From NCBI GenBank assembly GCA_023853785.1, contig JAJIRX010000336.1, forward strand, positions 1 to 64,000: a DNA stretch of 64,000 bases, in the 5' to 3' direction. Of the stretch, positions 33,959 to 46,300 are shown in pieces. Source of the DNA: Psilocybe azurescens (lineage: Eukaryota > Basidiomycota > Agaricomycetes > Agaricales > Agrocybaceae). A program made the position numbers and the translations under genes. Below the pieces are notes generated by a model. That model saw nothing but the letters and a program-made list of their open reading frames with translations, made no database searches and was not told where the DNA came from. Numbering within the stretch: the stretch's first letter is position 1; each line of letters begins with the position of its first letter.

Positions 33959-36900
33959 CTACAGATGGTAACACTCCTTCCATTGAGGGCCGAGGGCTGC
34001 ATGAACAAAGTCAACAGAGGAACAAGAAGAGCATGGTATAGTAAGAATGTTGGAGGCATCAGGGAGCAGCAACTCAGGGGACACAAACATGAGACGGTGA
34101 CACCCATTAGGGGAGAGAAGCCAACCACTGTGTTTTTCATGATGATTGGAATCAGATATCATCTCATGGATGTACAGAGATCCAAAATCCCAAACCTGCA
34201 CTGATTTGTCCTCTGAGCCAGAGACAATCTGTTTGCCATCTGGTGAAAATGTGACTGATGTAACTGAATCTGTATAGCCCTTCAACACCTTCAATTCATT
34301 GCCTGTTGACACATCCCAGACCTGCACTGATTTGTCACTAGAGCCAGAGACAATCTGTTTGCCATGTGGCGAAAATGCGACTGGTGTGACCCAATTTGTA
34401 TAGCCCTTCAACACCATCAATTCATTGCCTGTTGACACATCCCAGATCCGCACTGATTTGTCACCCAAGCCAGAGACAATCTGTTTGCCATCTGGTGAAA
34501 ATGCAACTGATGCAACCCAACTTGTATGGCCCTTCAACACCTTCAATTCATCACCTGTTGACACATCCCAGACCCGCACTGATTCGTCTCCTGAGCCAGA
34601 GACAATCTGTTTGCCATCCAGTGAAAATGCAACCAATGCAACCCAACTTGTATGGCCCTTCACCACTTTCAATTCATCACCTGTTGACATGTCCCAGACC
34701 TGCACTGATTTGTTGTCCGAACCAGAGACAATTTGTTTGCCATCTGGTGAAAATGTGACTGATGTGACCCAATTTGTATGGCCCTTCAACACCTTCAATT
34801 CATCACCTGTTGACACATCCCAGACCTGTACCGATTTGTCATCTGAGCCAGAGACAATTTGTTTACCATCTGGTGAAAATGCAACTGATGTGACAGAATC
34901 TGTATGGCCCTTCAACACCTTCAATTCACTGCCTGTTGACATGTCCCAGACCTGCACCAATTTGTCGCCTGAGCCAGAGACAATTTGTTTGCCATCTGGT
35001 GAAAATGCAACTGATCTGACCCAATTTTTATGACCCCTCAACACCTTCAATTCATCACCCATCAATACATCCCAGACTCACACCAATTTATCATAAGAGC
35101 CAGAGACAATCTGTTTACCATCTGGTGAAAATGCAACTGATCTGACTGAATCTTTATGGCCTTTCAACACCATCAATTCATTGCCCGTTGACACATCCCA
35201 GACCTGCACTGATTTGTCATAAGAGCCAGAGACAATCTTTTTGCCATCTTGCAAAAATGCAACTGATGTGACCGAATCTGTATGGCCTTTCAACACCTTC
35301 AATTCATCCCCCATCAACACATCCCAGATTCGCACTGATTTGTCACCTGAGCTAGAGACAATCTGTTTTCCATGTGGCGAAAATGCGACTGGTGTGACCC
35401 AATTTGTATGGCCCTTCAACACCATCAATTCATCACCTGTCGACACATCCCAGACCCGCACCGATTTGTTGTCCAAGCCAGAGACAATTTGTTTTCCATT
35501 TGGCAAAACTGCAACTGCATTCACTTGACTATTCATGTATAAAGTTGTCAACAGTGTGCCACCCAGTGAGGCACTGGCAAAACCGGGAATCCTTGGAAAG
35601 TGGGACTTCCAACCTCGACAAGGATCCAAGTTCCGTGGCCAAGTTGCTAGTGCAGATATGTAAAGATGTGGAGTTGACGACGAAGCACTGCTCCCACTGA
35701 AATATAGAGCAAAAGATCTAGCCTCAGTGAGGTTTTCTGCTAATGAAAAGCTGCCCTAAATGGCACGGTAAGTCAGTCACAAGATATTTAACCAAGATGA
35801 AACTCACTGGGGAACTCATAACCCAGTCATGCGCTGTTTGAAGCATCGAACCGCAGAGGCCACGCAACCCCAGGAGGTTCATCGCCTTGATCCAAAATAA
35901 TGCACGAAGTTGCAGAAAATCTAATATGTTGTCATGCAGACCATCTGGAATGGTCGATGCAGCTGCGGAGAGATGGTAACTCCAGTTCCAGGAAGAATAG
36001 CTCAAGACAAGAGGGATGTTTTCTTTGACGGCATCCGCAAGCTTGGGATTGTCTACATCAAGCACAAATGATGAAGAGATATTTGCTATGTTGAAGTGCA
36101 AACCGTCCCTCATTGACTGAAAGCAGGACTCGGCGAGCAGTCGATGGTGCTTCGCTTGATCACACCAAAAGTTGCCTGAACGAGTCTCAGCAAATATGAA
36201 GTCAGAAAATGATTTGTGGTAAGCCAAGACTCGGCCATCTTCGTGGTAGAGCACTGCATGGAGGTCTGAGAGGAGTTTTTCCGCTGACGTCAGTGTAGTC
36301 CAAAGTGAAGAGAAGGTCGGCAACAACAGAGGTTGACGTCTGCTCGGCGGTACAGAGGAATGTGTGTAGGATGCTGCGCCGGTCCTTCCATCCGTTCTCT
36401 TCAGGGATGAAATCACAAAAAGCTTTGCTGAGGATTTGAGAATATAGCGTATCGAGCAATGTGAAAGGCATTCCATTTGACAACGGTTGCAGGTTAAACA
36501 AGTTGGAGGAAGCTAGAAGCGTTGTCAAGAAAGTGTGCTGCTCCGACTGTCCACGTGTTAATAAGTACTTCACAATAGTGGCGGCATAGATAAATAATCC
36601 GGCCGTCAGCACTACAAGATCTTCGATCTCTTCATGCCCCGCAAAATGCGGAAGTTCAGCCGTCAGGTATGTCCTAATGTCGTGTGCTTCTTCTGGGGGC
36701 ACCTCCTCAAGACGGTAAAGTTGCTTCGACTTGAGAGAATCCACATGTCTGACAAGGTTGGGGTCTGGCCGGCTCGTGACAAAGAACTTGAGCCCTTGCA
36801 GGCGGTTTTTGTTTTTGTCAATAACCTCAAGGAGATCTCGTAAAAATTGGAACCACCTGTCCTGTCAATCTCATCCAGTGCATCAATGATAATAAGGTAA

Positions 36901-38677
36901 TGTGGGGGTGGTTTCGATGGATCATGGCACCTAGCAGGTTTGGATGCCTGCCAGGGTGCAATAAGCAGATCCTCAAGCTGAGCACGGACGCTCTGATTAA
37001 CAGTGTTGAAGTCACTGAGCTGGTCAGCGAATGCCCTGCATTTTAGTGCGAGGTGATGGACGACCGTACAAATGATACATTTAGAGAGTCGACTCTCCTC
37101 GAACTGTCAAGAGCAGAAGAAATTTCCTCCCAAGATAATGGTGTCATTGGGATCGCCAGCAAACTCGAAGCGATGAGCAACACTATAGGCAATCGTAGTC
37201 TTTCCTGACCCAGCTTGACCAAAGAGCCAGTAGACATTTGGGCTGCCTGGTGAGGTATTCTTAGCCCAAGTGACAATATCGCCCAGTATACAGACACGTG
37301 TTCCTGGCGTGCATACCTCGCTGTATGCGCCGCTCTTCTTGGCTTTCTAAGTGGTATTTGTGGTCGGCAATCTTCAAGGGTGTGAGACTATTAAACAAGA
37401 GTTTCTGTCAGAACCGTGAGCCATGAGATGCGCTGAAATAAGCGATATACGAACCCTGAGTACCCTCTCCATGTCGTACACACTCTTAAAGACTCTAATC
37501 TCGATCGCCAGCTAAATAAATGAGAGATATAAAACGGGAAATGCGAAAGGAAGAGGCGGTACACACCTTAAACTGCACTCTAGCCTCGTTGATGCGCTCA
37601 AAAATTTCCGTGATACGTGTTTTCTCATTCTCATGGTCCGCGAACTTTCCTCACGAGCCACTCTTCGCTTAGCTAGATCAATTTTTCCAATTCTTCTTTA
37701 AGGGTCCTAAATTATGATATGGTTGTCAATTTACTCTCTCTGGGAAGACTGTAAACTGTACAATTTGAACTGGTCTATCCATTGGCCTTCTTGAGGAGTC
37801 TTCGGTGTCCAATCTTCCAGTTCCTTCTCCACTGTCTCCAGCTGAGCTTGCGTCAAAGTTAGCTTTTGTTTGACGGTATCCATATTGTTTGCCACGACCT
37901 GGGGCAATAGTCAGTTATTGGGCAGCATGAAGAACCACGCCCGAATCTGTTGGATCTCGATGATCAGCTTCACAAATCCAAGAGCCATCTTTACTGGGTT
38001 TCTGTCTACGATCTCTGGCAGCCTCTTTGTGAGTGTCAAGATAGATCTTCCTGTTACCGCTAGGACATCTTTTGTACTTGACGCAGTCTTCGGGCGCTGT
38101 CTGACGGTCCTCTGGGGGTTGTTGACTAGCCCTTGAGGAAGGTTATGGGATGTTAATACCCGATTGACATAATATGTAACTGTTTTCTCACTGCAAGATT
38201 GATTGAGAGAGGTAGTTGTGGTTGTGGCTTGCTGGGCTGAAGATTTGGGCCCTTGAACTATTAACAAACTAGCTGGTGGTAGTGCGTGAGATAACGCCGT
38301 TGATGTGCGATGACCTAGGATTGGGGTAAGTACACTGTTTGCGAGGTGATTATTTGATGCATACAACTTGGAATGGTAGCAATAGATGACTCTATATTGA
38401 GTTTAGAATAGAGTATGAACGGGGAGATGATAGGGTGCTCACCCAAAGCAGTCTCACCAAGAGAATCCACTGTTGAAGAGGCCAAAGTGGGAGACGGTGT
38501 TAATTGTGTGGGTGTCGTACTTGGAGATTTGAAAAATGATTTCGGCCTCAGGCTCCGGCTCCTTGAAGAAATTCCATGGCTCTGTTCTGAAGGGAGTAGT
38601 GAAATGCGCCGTTTGAAGATGTCAAACATGCTGGAGAACTTGGACTCCTTGGAACTCTGTGGATTATCCTTCGCCAT
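33959..38677 (-). pseudogene. Helical N-terminus / NACHT / WD40 NLR-like gene, disrupted
   Basis: ATG at 38677 (MAKDNPQSSKESKFSSMFD). Intron 38442-38335 keeps phase; further short introns lie at about 37940-37900, 37770-37715, 37565-37510 and 37465-37320. Order: Ser-rich lead; helical region with SILTLTKRLPEIVDRNPV and LTLTQAQLETVEKELEDW, placed like a fungal goodbye-type domain (not certain); NACHT with Walker A GQAGSGKTTIA, Walker B LIIIDALDEID, FFVTSRPDP; a helical middle (AEKLLSDLHAVLYHEDGRV, AYHKSFSDFIF); 11 WD40 repeats; and the closing GWLLSPNG, SNILTIP segment seen at the end of such proteins. Lesions: TGA at 37108-37110 (expected Arg in FFCSRQFEESR) and TGA at 35078-35080 (expected Arg/Gln before VWD), plus single-base losses in runs at 36842-36846, 37638-37639 and 37682-37686. 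Likely role if intact: self/non-self sensing switch. Confidence 0.85.
34195..35525 (-). repeat. 11 tandem WD40 repeats, 126 bp each
   Basis: Repeat protein contains VAFSPDGKQIVSGS, KSVQVWD, STGDELKVLKGHT. Eleven units in fixed 42-residue register, the first (NAVAVLPNGKQIVSG) and last (before FGSLYIHEM) being the most divergent. Variation clusters at a few positions (residue after SGS, Q/R before VWD, D/N/S after KGHT, S/W before V), the pattern expected of a recognition surface. CpG is nearly absent (about 1 per 180 bp by hand count). Confidence 0.93.
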
Positions 38678-39273
38678 GTTGATCAAGGCAAGAAACAACA
38701 AGCGTTGAGCTGCTATACCTCTCAGTGTACATGGGACAGTGTTGGTGGTGTCACCTGTCAATTACAGACCACACGCTGCAAGTAGTCATGAGGCTATATC
38801 CTTGGATAACTTGCATTATTGTTTTGCAGTCCGAAATTTCCCTCGAGCTAATTGATGTGACCAACTTGTCACTTCAAACCTTATTTTTCTCAATTCCGTG
38901 GCGTTGGGACGGATCTTACGCATGCAGGCGTCAGTAAAAATGGCATATGTAGGTATTTATTGAATGGAAAACAACTATGAAACTATTGTACTCCAATGAC
39001 CCCTCCTATTTCTGAAGATGTGCATTGTGACATTTTGTGTGATACAATGAACAACAGTGAACTGCCCCAGAGATAGCTCTCCTTGCAGGATGCAGTAAAC
39101 GAACTGTATATTATATTTTGTCCCACGAGCACCACTACAGAACAGTGGACAACCCTTTTACAAGAGATGTGGGCCGCGCCCAGAGTCGATATTTAAAACA
39201 TAGTTACCGTGAGAGAGTTACATGATGGTCACATCAAGGCGCTGTGCTGGAAATTTATGGAACATATATTAGA
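38678..39273. other. Upstream region of the WD40 NLR; no gene seen
   Basis: No coding signal. Holds the putative promoter of the minus-strand NLR. Confidence 0.4.
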
Positions 39274-39771
39274 CAGTTTGTGTGGAGCCACCGGGAGCCA
39301 CCCGTGGCAAAATGTTGTTGTGCCATTCCGGCCCGTGGCTCGCTCGTGACTGGCCTGTGGCTTTGATCGACGATTTTGGTGGGTTTTCTGAGGCGCATAT
39401 TGCGCGAATATTAGACCTTTTGCATTGTAGTGACTGTACAATGTAAATACTACTCTCCTGCGGGTTCAGACTGTCATATCTTTGTAAAATTAGTAGAAAA
39501 TTTGAGGTAAAAGTAAGCTTAAAAACTAGTCTTTTTGTTGACTTCTCATGTTTAGATTTCTTCACAAACACTTAGGATGGAATGTAGGCATCTCATGGCA
39601 ACTTTTAAACTTTCTTTCATCCTTTTGCGCGTCTTATTATTAATGTTATAGACATATGAAAACTGGTGAAAACAGTCATTTAGCCACAGAAAAGCCATGA
39701 GGCGAGCCACGGGCCGGAATGACACATCAACATTTTGCCACGGGTGGCTCCTCGTGGCTCCACACAAACTG
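39274..39771. mobile_element. MITE with ~75 bp terminal inverted repeats
   Basis: Left end CAGTTTGTGTGGAGCCAC, then AGCCACCCGTGGCAAAATG and CATTCCGGCCCGTGGCTCGC; the right end (39697-39771) is the same sequence inverted with a few changes. Length 498 bp, AT-rich interior, no transposase. A clean target duplication is not visible (left flank 'tattaga', right flank 'cctattg'). CAG...CTG ends would fit a hAT-like or related MITE (inference). Confidence 0.85.
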
Positions 39772-40640
39772 CCTATTGTGCAATAAACAATTTTCGCATG
39801 TTAGTCCATTTTTAGCCCATTTTCCGGTATGTTATTCCGTTTGTAGCCTTTTTTCTACATGTCAAGCGGGTGCCAACTTTTTTTACACATGTTCATGCAC
39901 GTTTGCATATGTTAAATAAGAGTATAATAAATTGCCAGTGTAACTCATTCAGGTACTGCCGTATAAGTGGACACAAAGAGTATGTAAGTAGATTTTTAAA
40001 GAATACAAGTTTCCGTGTGATACAAGGGGGTGTGTAGGCGGCAGCAATATAAGTGTAAGAGATGTCATAGGTATGCCTGAAGACCAAGCTGAGCTCGAAA
40101 AAGCTGAGTCTGTAAATGTGCCTACATATTTCCATTTATCATGTTATTCTTTTTTACTGAGCAGTAGTGATAATGGATATCATTTAGTAGACGTCCATTA
40201 TACAGATATTCTAGTATGGCGTCTACTCAAAGGACACTATATTGCTCCGAGGAATGTCGGAACTACATTGATTGTAGATTGACCGACTGCGATACTTTGA
40301 AAGTCCACGGCTGTAACCTGTGAGTGGAAAAAACTGCAAGGAAACAGACCTGCAACTTACATAGATTAACCATGACCATACACCTGCCACATACATAAAA
40401 CAACCTGAAACCTACAGAAGAACACCTACATGTGTAAAGAGTGAGGTAACATGTGTGGATATCAATCGCAAAACCTGTGTAGAATAAAGGTTTACTTGTG
40501 TGTTGAATCCAGTACATGCAAAGTTGTGTTCTACTTGTGCTAAAAAGCTAACCTTATTGCACAATATATGTGCCATAGAAATTTCAGACTGCAAAACAAT
40601 ATGCAAGTCACTGTAGCGGCTACCACTAAAATAATGTGAG
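39772..40640. other. Gene-free AT-rich interval
   Basis: No supported gene. A degenerate 'acctg(c/a)aac(t/c)ta' periodicity of roughly 16-20 bp runs from about 40340 to 40490. Confidence 0.4.
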
Positions 40641-41200
40641 GGCCTGGCAGCAGAAGATCCCGAGACAAGAAAATTGGTCAAATCTCACCGACCGCTCGGT
40701 CCGACAGAGGTGGGAACATTTAAAACCCTAACCCAACCGAGCCTCATGTTTGTTATGACTTGCCCCCATGTCGTGCTCATTTCATGACACATATACCAGC
40801 ACCAGTGTTGCACAGACATTCACCTCCCTCTTCCTGCCCCCTCAGTCCTCAGTAACCACTCCTGTCCTGCAAGAATCCCTGGCAGCGACAATGATATGTT
40901 GATCTGCAAAGGTCGTATACACCCCCACCTCACTGGGCTCTGAGAGCCACTACTTCTCTTCGGCCCCAATGGTGCCCCCTGGTCGCTACTGTGCTCCTCC
41001 ACCCAGTCTATCCCACTGAATCTGCGCTGTCCCTCTTCTCCAGTGCTGGCTTAGTCGTCGAGCTGGGTCCGGAAGTGTCCTTGGCCCCGACTCATCTCCG
41101 CTCTCCTATGAACTCTGTTGCCTTTCTGCGGCGTCGTCACAACCCTCTCCTAGATCTGCCCCATTTGGCTCGAGCATGCACCTCCGCCTGACTATCTCGA

Positions 41201-41460
41201 CCAATCCCGCGCTCTTCTCAGCCGAGCTGGAGTACCATTACACAGGCAAGGACATCGTCGAGGTGTTCAAGGAAGCCGATAGATGAGCTCCTTGCAAGTC
41301 TGGTTTTCTTTTTCTGGAGACGGAGAGGAGGGTAGTGAAAAGAGAGATGGAAACGGAGACGTCCATGCGGCCGAAAGAAGAGTGGATAGAGACCCTGGAG
41401 ATAAATGGGGTGCGCTACGACGACGAGAATGACAAGTGGGTCATGGCCGCTGTCCTATGA
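41201..41460 (+). pseudogene. C-terminal remnant of an unrecognised protein (copy B)
   Basis: Counterpart of 7075-7345. Stretches AELEYHYTGKDIVEVFKEAD and the closing NGVRYDDEN, VMAAVL TGA at 41458-41460 are readable in different frames; extra indels near 41300-41370 break it. Confidence 0.45.
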
Positions 41461-42025
41461 GGCTCTAAGCTCTAAGAGCCATGTGCAGCTACTTTTAACG
41501 ATGTACTCTCACGTTCCTTGTCCCTGTCTGGTCCGTGGTTTGGTGGGTGGCTGAGCAGTGCAGTGTATGCATTGGATGCAAAGTTCGTCTTCTACACGTT
41601 CCCTTCGTCAGCCGATTTTGCTATTTTCTATCCTTTCCGGGCCTCCTTTTTGATATCTTTGCTCTTTTTATCATTTTCTTTACATACTAATTACCTGCCT
41701 TCTTGCTGTCCGATCTCCCAGACCATTCGAACACCCAACCGATCATACATTTCCCGGCACTTGTGACTCCATAGTTCCCTCGACCAACTGTTCCACCCAG
41801 TGCTGAAGATCCCTGCCGAGTTTATCGTATATCATGTAGGTTTCCTTTCAGTCTTTTTTTTACCCTTATTTCTTTCTTTTATCCCATCTTCGCCCCAAGA
41901 TTATCTGCGCCTGGTGAGCCCAATAACTCAAGGTCATCTTCGTCTCCAATCCTACATGTAGTTTTCTCATATTTATTTTCTCATCCGCACCCAGTCGTTA
42001 CTGAACTACCCTGTCATTCGAAGAT

Positions 42026-42531
42026 ATGAATTTGTATCCGGCAAAGGCAATGAAATCGGCATCCAGTCTCAATGCTCTTGTAGAAGAGGTCAAAGCAGGA
42101 TCTACGGAAACAGTTGAGGTCTGTACGACTTTGATATGTTATCTACGACGTTAATCACCTGATGTCCCGCAGAAAGTCGCCGCATTATCAGATGAAAGGG
42201 AGACGAAAATGGGATCTGATGTATCAAACCAGGTATACCATCACAACCAAAGTCTATTGTTCTCTCCCTGGTCATCAAAGTATCTCCGTCATATTCTCTT
42301 CGCTCGTACACCTCCAATGATCATGTCGATAATTGTCTATAATCGGAAGTATTGAAAGTTTGCTTGAAAATTTGTGATCTCTTGTTTCACTCTTCCAATT
42401 TTTACTTCTAACAATCCTTATTGATAACTAGAGCTCCTTCACCTGAACTTTCAAAGCCTCTGTCGACGTGTGCCTCGTTCTATATCATGGGATGTCTTTC
42501 GTCGCGTCCTAGCTCAAAGTTTGCATCAGAG
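42026..42531 (+). CDS. Small three-exon gene candidate, unknown function (copy B)
   Basis: Exon 1 42026-42118, exon 2 42173-42232, exon 3 about 42434-42531, with the same intron positions and donor/acceptor words as copy A. Exon 1 starts MNLYPAKAMKSASSLN, exon 2 reads KVAALSDERETKMGSDVSNQ. All three exons stay open in the frame used for copy A, so selection until recently is plausible. Same uncertainty about the 3' part. Confidence 0.4.
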
Positions 42532-42875
42532 GTAAGCTTCTCGATTGAAGCTTTCGGTTTTTACATGAAATGACATCGCATGTGGTCTATTCTTCCGTTC
42601 TCGTGCTTTCTTGTAATTCGTTTTATTTCACACTTGAATTAAGATTCATCTTACGCTTGTTGATAACATATCCGAACCCAGGCACCTGCTCCAAATTTCA
42701 GTTCTCCAGTTTGCTTGCTTTCTTTTCAGTTTTCAATTGTCAATGGTTAAAGGATCTGATCGTCCTTAGGGCCACACGTTCAAAATAGAGGCAATAGGTC
42801 CCCCGTTGTGTGATCATTCCTCCCCCCATTTCATAAGCTGGTTTCATGGATTGGTTAGTTCTCGTTTTGATATTC

Positions 42876-43146
42876 TATTGTGGGAGGAGACGCATTGTGA
42901 CTGTGAGTATTGTTGTGGGAGGAGACGCACTGTGTAAGAAACGATCGGACGCGTGAAGAGGGACATGACATCACTGCCATGCATGGTCACGTCACGCGTA
43001 ACGATTTTTGTGGAAATTTCATTCCCCACGCGTTCTCTTGTGCTTTTTTTACTTTTACTTACTTGGAACAAAGTTAAATTCTATTCCGCACTGCTCTCTC
43101 TTATCCCGCTCGCTTTGATTCTTACGACAACTTCTAACGAACTAAC
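42876..43146. promoter_or_regulatory. Promoter-like region with two ACGCGT boxes (copy B)
   Basis: Homologue of the PCNA-side promoter at 13.6 kb. ACGCGT at 42994-42999 is in the same context; a second at 43028-43033. PCNA itself is missing on the left, so if this promoter works it drives only the plus-strand gene. Confidence 0.4.
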
Positions 43147-44820
43147 ATGACTGCTACGAGAAAAGGCATATGTCCTGGGCAGAGCAGCACAAGTAGCGGC
43201 TCGTGGAGGCTGAGATGGAGCAGGCTGCCGAGGAAGCTGAGGCCCCCATATGACCGAGGTTCGTCTCACTCTTGTTTTCTTCCTCAGTTTCATGCAATTA
43301 AAATTTATGTTGTTATTAGGAGCAAAGGCTGCTGCTGATGCAGCCGTTTGCCACCCTGAAAGCCGAGTTTGCTGATCTCGACGGTGTGCGCTGGACGCAA
43401 ACCGCGCTGCGCAAGCTCCAGGTACGGCCAATAGCAATGTCAATGGCTCCGCCCATACCACTGCCAACAGCAACAGCAGCACATTCGTAGTCCTCACCAA
43501 CGTTGGCCTCGTCTCCTCCATAGACGACACCATCCGCGTTTTCCTCTTCCTCTTCTTCACGCCTGCCGTTCCCGCCCTCCATGTCCTCCCCCTCCCCTTC
43601 TTCCCATCCCCTATCCGCGGCCCTCACTCCGCCAGCTCGACTAGGCTGCCCGGTGAAACCCCAGAAACCCACGACAATGATAACGACGAAGAGCGAAGAG
43701 CTTGTTTCTCATTGCGACGCTGGCGTCTCTGCCTTCTTCCACCTCGAATTAGGGTTCGGGTTCCATCTCCACTTTGAGTTTGAGTTTGACATCCAATTCG
43801 ACGCTCCCCTTTCCTTCCAGCGTAACTCCAAACCCCCTATTCTCCCCTACTCCTACCCCTGCTTCACCCGCCTCGGGCTTTCACTTCACGCTCTGGTAGG
43901 GCCCTTGATGCAGACACGGCCCTCGACGACGCAAACGCAAACTCCGACGTAGGGAAGACGAAGGCAAAGACGCGCTCCCTCTCTCCCTCCTCCATCCTTC
44001 GCCCCCCGCGCCATCTCCATCGGGCGCCATCGCTGAGGGAATGCAGATCTCCAGCTATAACATTAAAACCATCATCATACGCCCATATCCTCATAGGCTG
44101 CCCTGAGCTCTGTGATGTCACCGTCGGCGGCGGCAGCGGGAGCAGGAGCACGCGCGTGCTAGCACGGACATGGACACGGACACGGACACGAGGGCAAGGG
44201 TGTCGCAATTGGCGCGGGAGAGGTCACGGGTGTGGTTAGGGCGGGGGCGGGGGCGCCGACGCCGACTGCAACGATGAGCCTTCGCGATCTCCTTTTAATC
44301 AATCTCATTCTTCTTCTCACGCCGGCAATAGCGACAGCAGCAAGGCGCTGCATGCCTCCATCATAGACTCTTTTCCGATCTGTCCTACAACTCCAACGCC
44401 AACTGCATCCACATCATCATCTACAACTTGGCGATCACGTTCACTTTCTCATTCTCGTTCTCGTAATCCCATTTCCAGATATCACCCATACCCCGACGCT
44501 AACTCGCACCCCCATTCTCATTCTTATTGTTATTATCACTCGTCCGCCTCCACCTACAACAACAACAACTACCACGACGACCGCGACCAAGAGGACGAAC
44601 AAGTGGACGGCGACTCCTGTTCTATAGATGAAGATGGGGATGGGGATGGGTATGCGAATATGATGACGCTCGCGTCCATGTCTATATTATTGAACCCGAA
44701 CGAATGCAAGTCCAAGTCCAAGGGCGGATTCGGCAACAACGGCGGCGGCGGCTATCCCAGACTCGCGCTCGGACACACCGAGCACGAGCACGAAGCACGG
44801 GCATGGGCACGAGGGGGTTG
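43147..44820 (+). pseudogene. Degenerate low-complexity protein gene (copy B)
   Basis: First exon frame carries MSWAEQHK, a TAG, then RLVEAEMEQAAEEAEAP; intron 43255-43319; exon 43320-43421 (34 codons, LLLMQPFATLKAEFADLDGV, TALRKLQ) is intact here, unlike copy A. A one-base loss after GTACG breaks the N/S-rich stretch. The 3' part 44380-44820 is open and reads SRYHPYPDANSHPHSHS, DGDSCSIDEDGDGDGYAN, MTLASMSILLNPNE, then a Gly-rich tail with stop. This tail has no counterpart in copy A. Unrecognised. Confidence 0.4.
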
Positions 44821-46300
44821 AGGAAACGATAGCGCTGACGACGAGGGACGATGCAGGTGTGAGGTGAAGTTGGAGCTGAAGTTGGAGGTACAGGTTGAAC
44901 AGGCAGCACGCACGCACAGAGTATGAGTGTGTGGGTGTGTGGGTGTGTGTCTTCAGGAAAGTCGGTCACTGCCAGCAGCGCTCCCACGTTGAATCGTTTC
45001 TACAACATATAAGTATGCTTCAGATCTATTCATATCTTCATGCCCGCCGAGAGAGCTGTTCTGCCTCGAGTAGTAGCTCTCGATCCACCGCAACACTGCT
45101 TTTGGCACCGTGGACACACACGGGATTTCGCTTTGTTCGAGCAACGTTAGAGATGGGACAATTTGGTATTAGGTGGGTGCGCACTGTCATCGTATGTCTT
45201 CTTTCGCATCTTGTGCTTTAATCGCTGGCAGTGGAAATAGCGTGCGTGCGTGTCTTGCTGTACGTATGACTCGAGAAGAAGAAGAGATGAGAACATTGAT
45301 CCATTCTGGAGCCCCATTCACTCCGCAGCTGTTGTTTCCCCAGCAGAACTTTGATGGAGCTGAGATGCAATGCGGAGTGAGACATCATGCCGTTGACGCT
45401 CTGATTTTCCTTCTTTCTTCTGGCTCGTTATGCGTTATGCATTTATGGCATTCTACATAGCGCATTCATCTCATTTCCACTCTCCCAACGATAATGGATA
45501 GGAGAGACGAAGTTGAGAACTGAGAACTGATATCATTCCTGTCGTTCCGTGCCCCTCAACCTATTGCTTGCTTGTTTCCCTTTCTTCCGAAATGTTCTTC
45601 CCTACATCATTACATCATGCATCATCGTCATCTGCGCTAACATGCATCTACACACCTATTCCTTTCTTTCGAACAGGATGAGTACGAGTACGATTCCGAG
45701 CCTGTCCACCCATCCTACTCTTCCTGCTGTAGCAGGCCAGACCCAGACCGAAGACCCAGCTCCAACTTCGGGGTCTCGAGGATCAGCATCGACAGACATT
45801 GAAAGGGGAGGGAGACGGCGGGATGCATGGTGGATTAGGTCGGGAAATTGTCCGTGGTGGATATGATGCGATACCCAACCGCAGTCGGAGTCATGACCGT
45901 GGTCGAGGTCAAGGCCATGGAGGACGAAGAGGCAGAAGAGGCAGCGATACAACCCCTAGAGCTGGTGCCACCGGATTGAACGTGGTTGGGAGCACAGACA
46001 GCCTGGACCACTGGAACGTCACAACCAGCTTCGACTCCGACACCAGCGCCACGGCCGGAGGATGTCAGAAATCGCGCGTACGCGTCCAACACACTGTAAG
46101 CAATAATCCAGCTGCTATGCATACATACGTCTTGATTTTGAATCGCTCGATCGCGTTCAACGCCTATCTCCCGCCTCCCGTTTTGATGATTTGTTTCTTA
46201 TTTTGATCCTGTCCGTCGTACCCTACAACACGACACGATTTCTGTTGGATTGTGTACGCGCATGCGACCCGCCCCACGCCAGTCCTTGCTCTTCCTCTTC
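44821..46300. other. Interval with only weak open frames
   Basis: A plus-strand frame from ATG 45678 (MSTSTIPSLSTHPTLPAV) and an overlapping frame to about 46206 (Arg/Gly-rich, SRSHDRGRGQGHGGRRGR) could be one frameshifted gene, but neither has recognisable features. CpG is normal. Confidence 0.3.

Larger units (their letters stand above)
40641..44470. repeat. Segmental duplication copy B (continuous)
   Basis: 40641-42875 matches 6484-8802 and 42880-44470 matches 13553-15190. The join at about 42876 lacks the 4.75 kb that separates the blocks in copy A, including all PCNA sequence. The join carries a short direct repeat: tattgt(tgt)gggaggagacgca occurs twice at 42878-42935. Confidence 0.9.

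Noticed and set aside
34396..35700. Plus-strand frames over the WD40 array
   Set aside because: Antisense shadows of the WD40 repeats.
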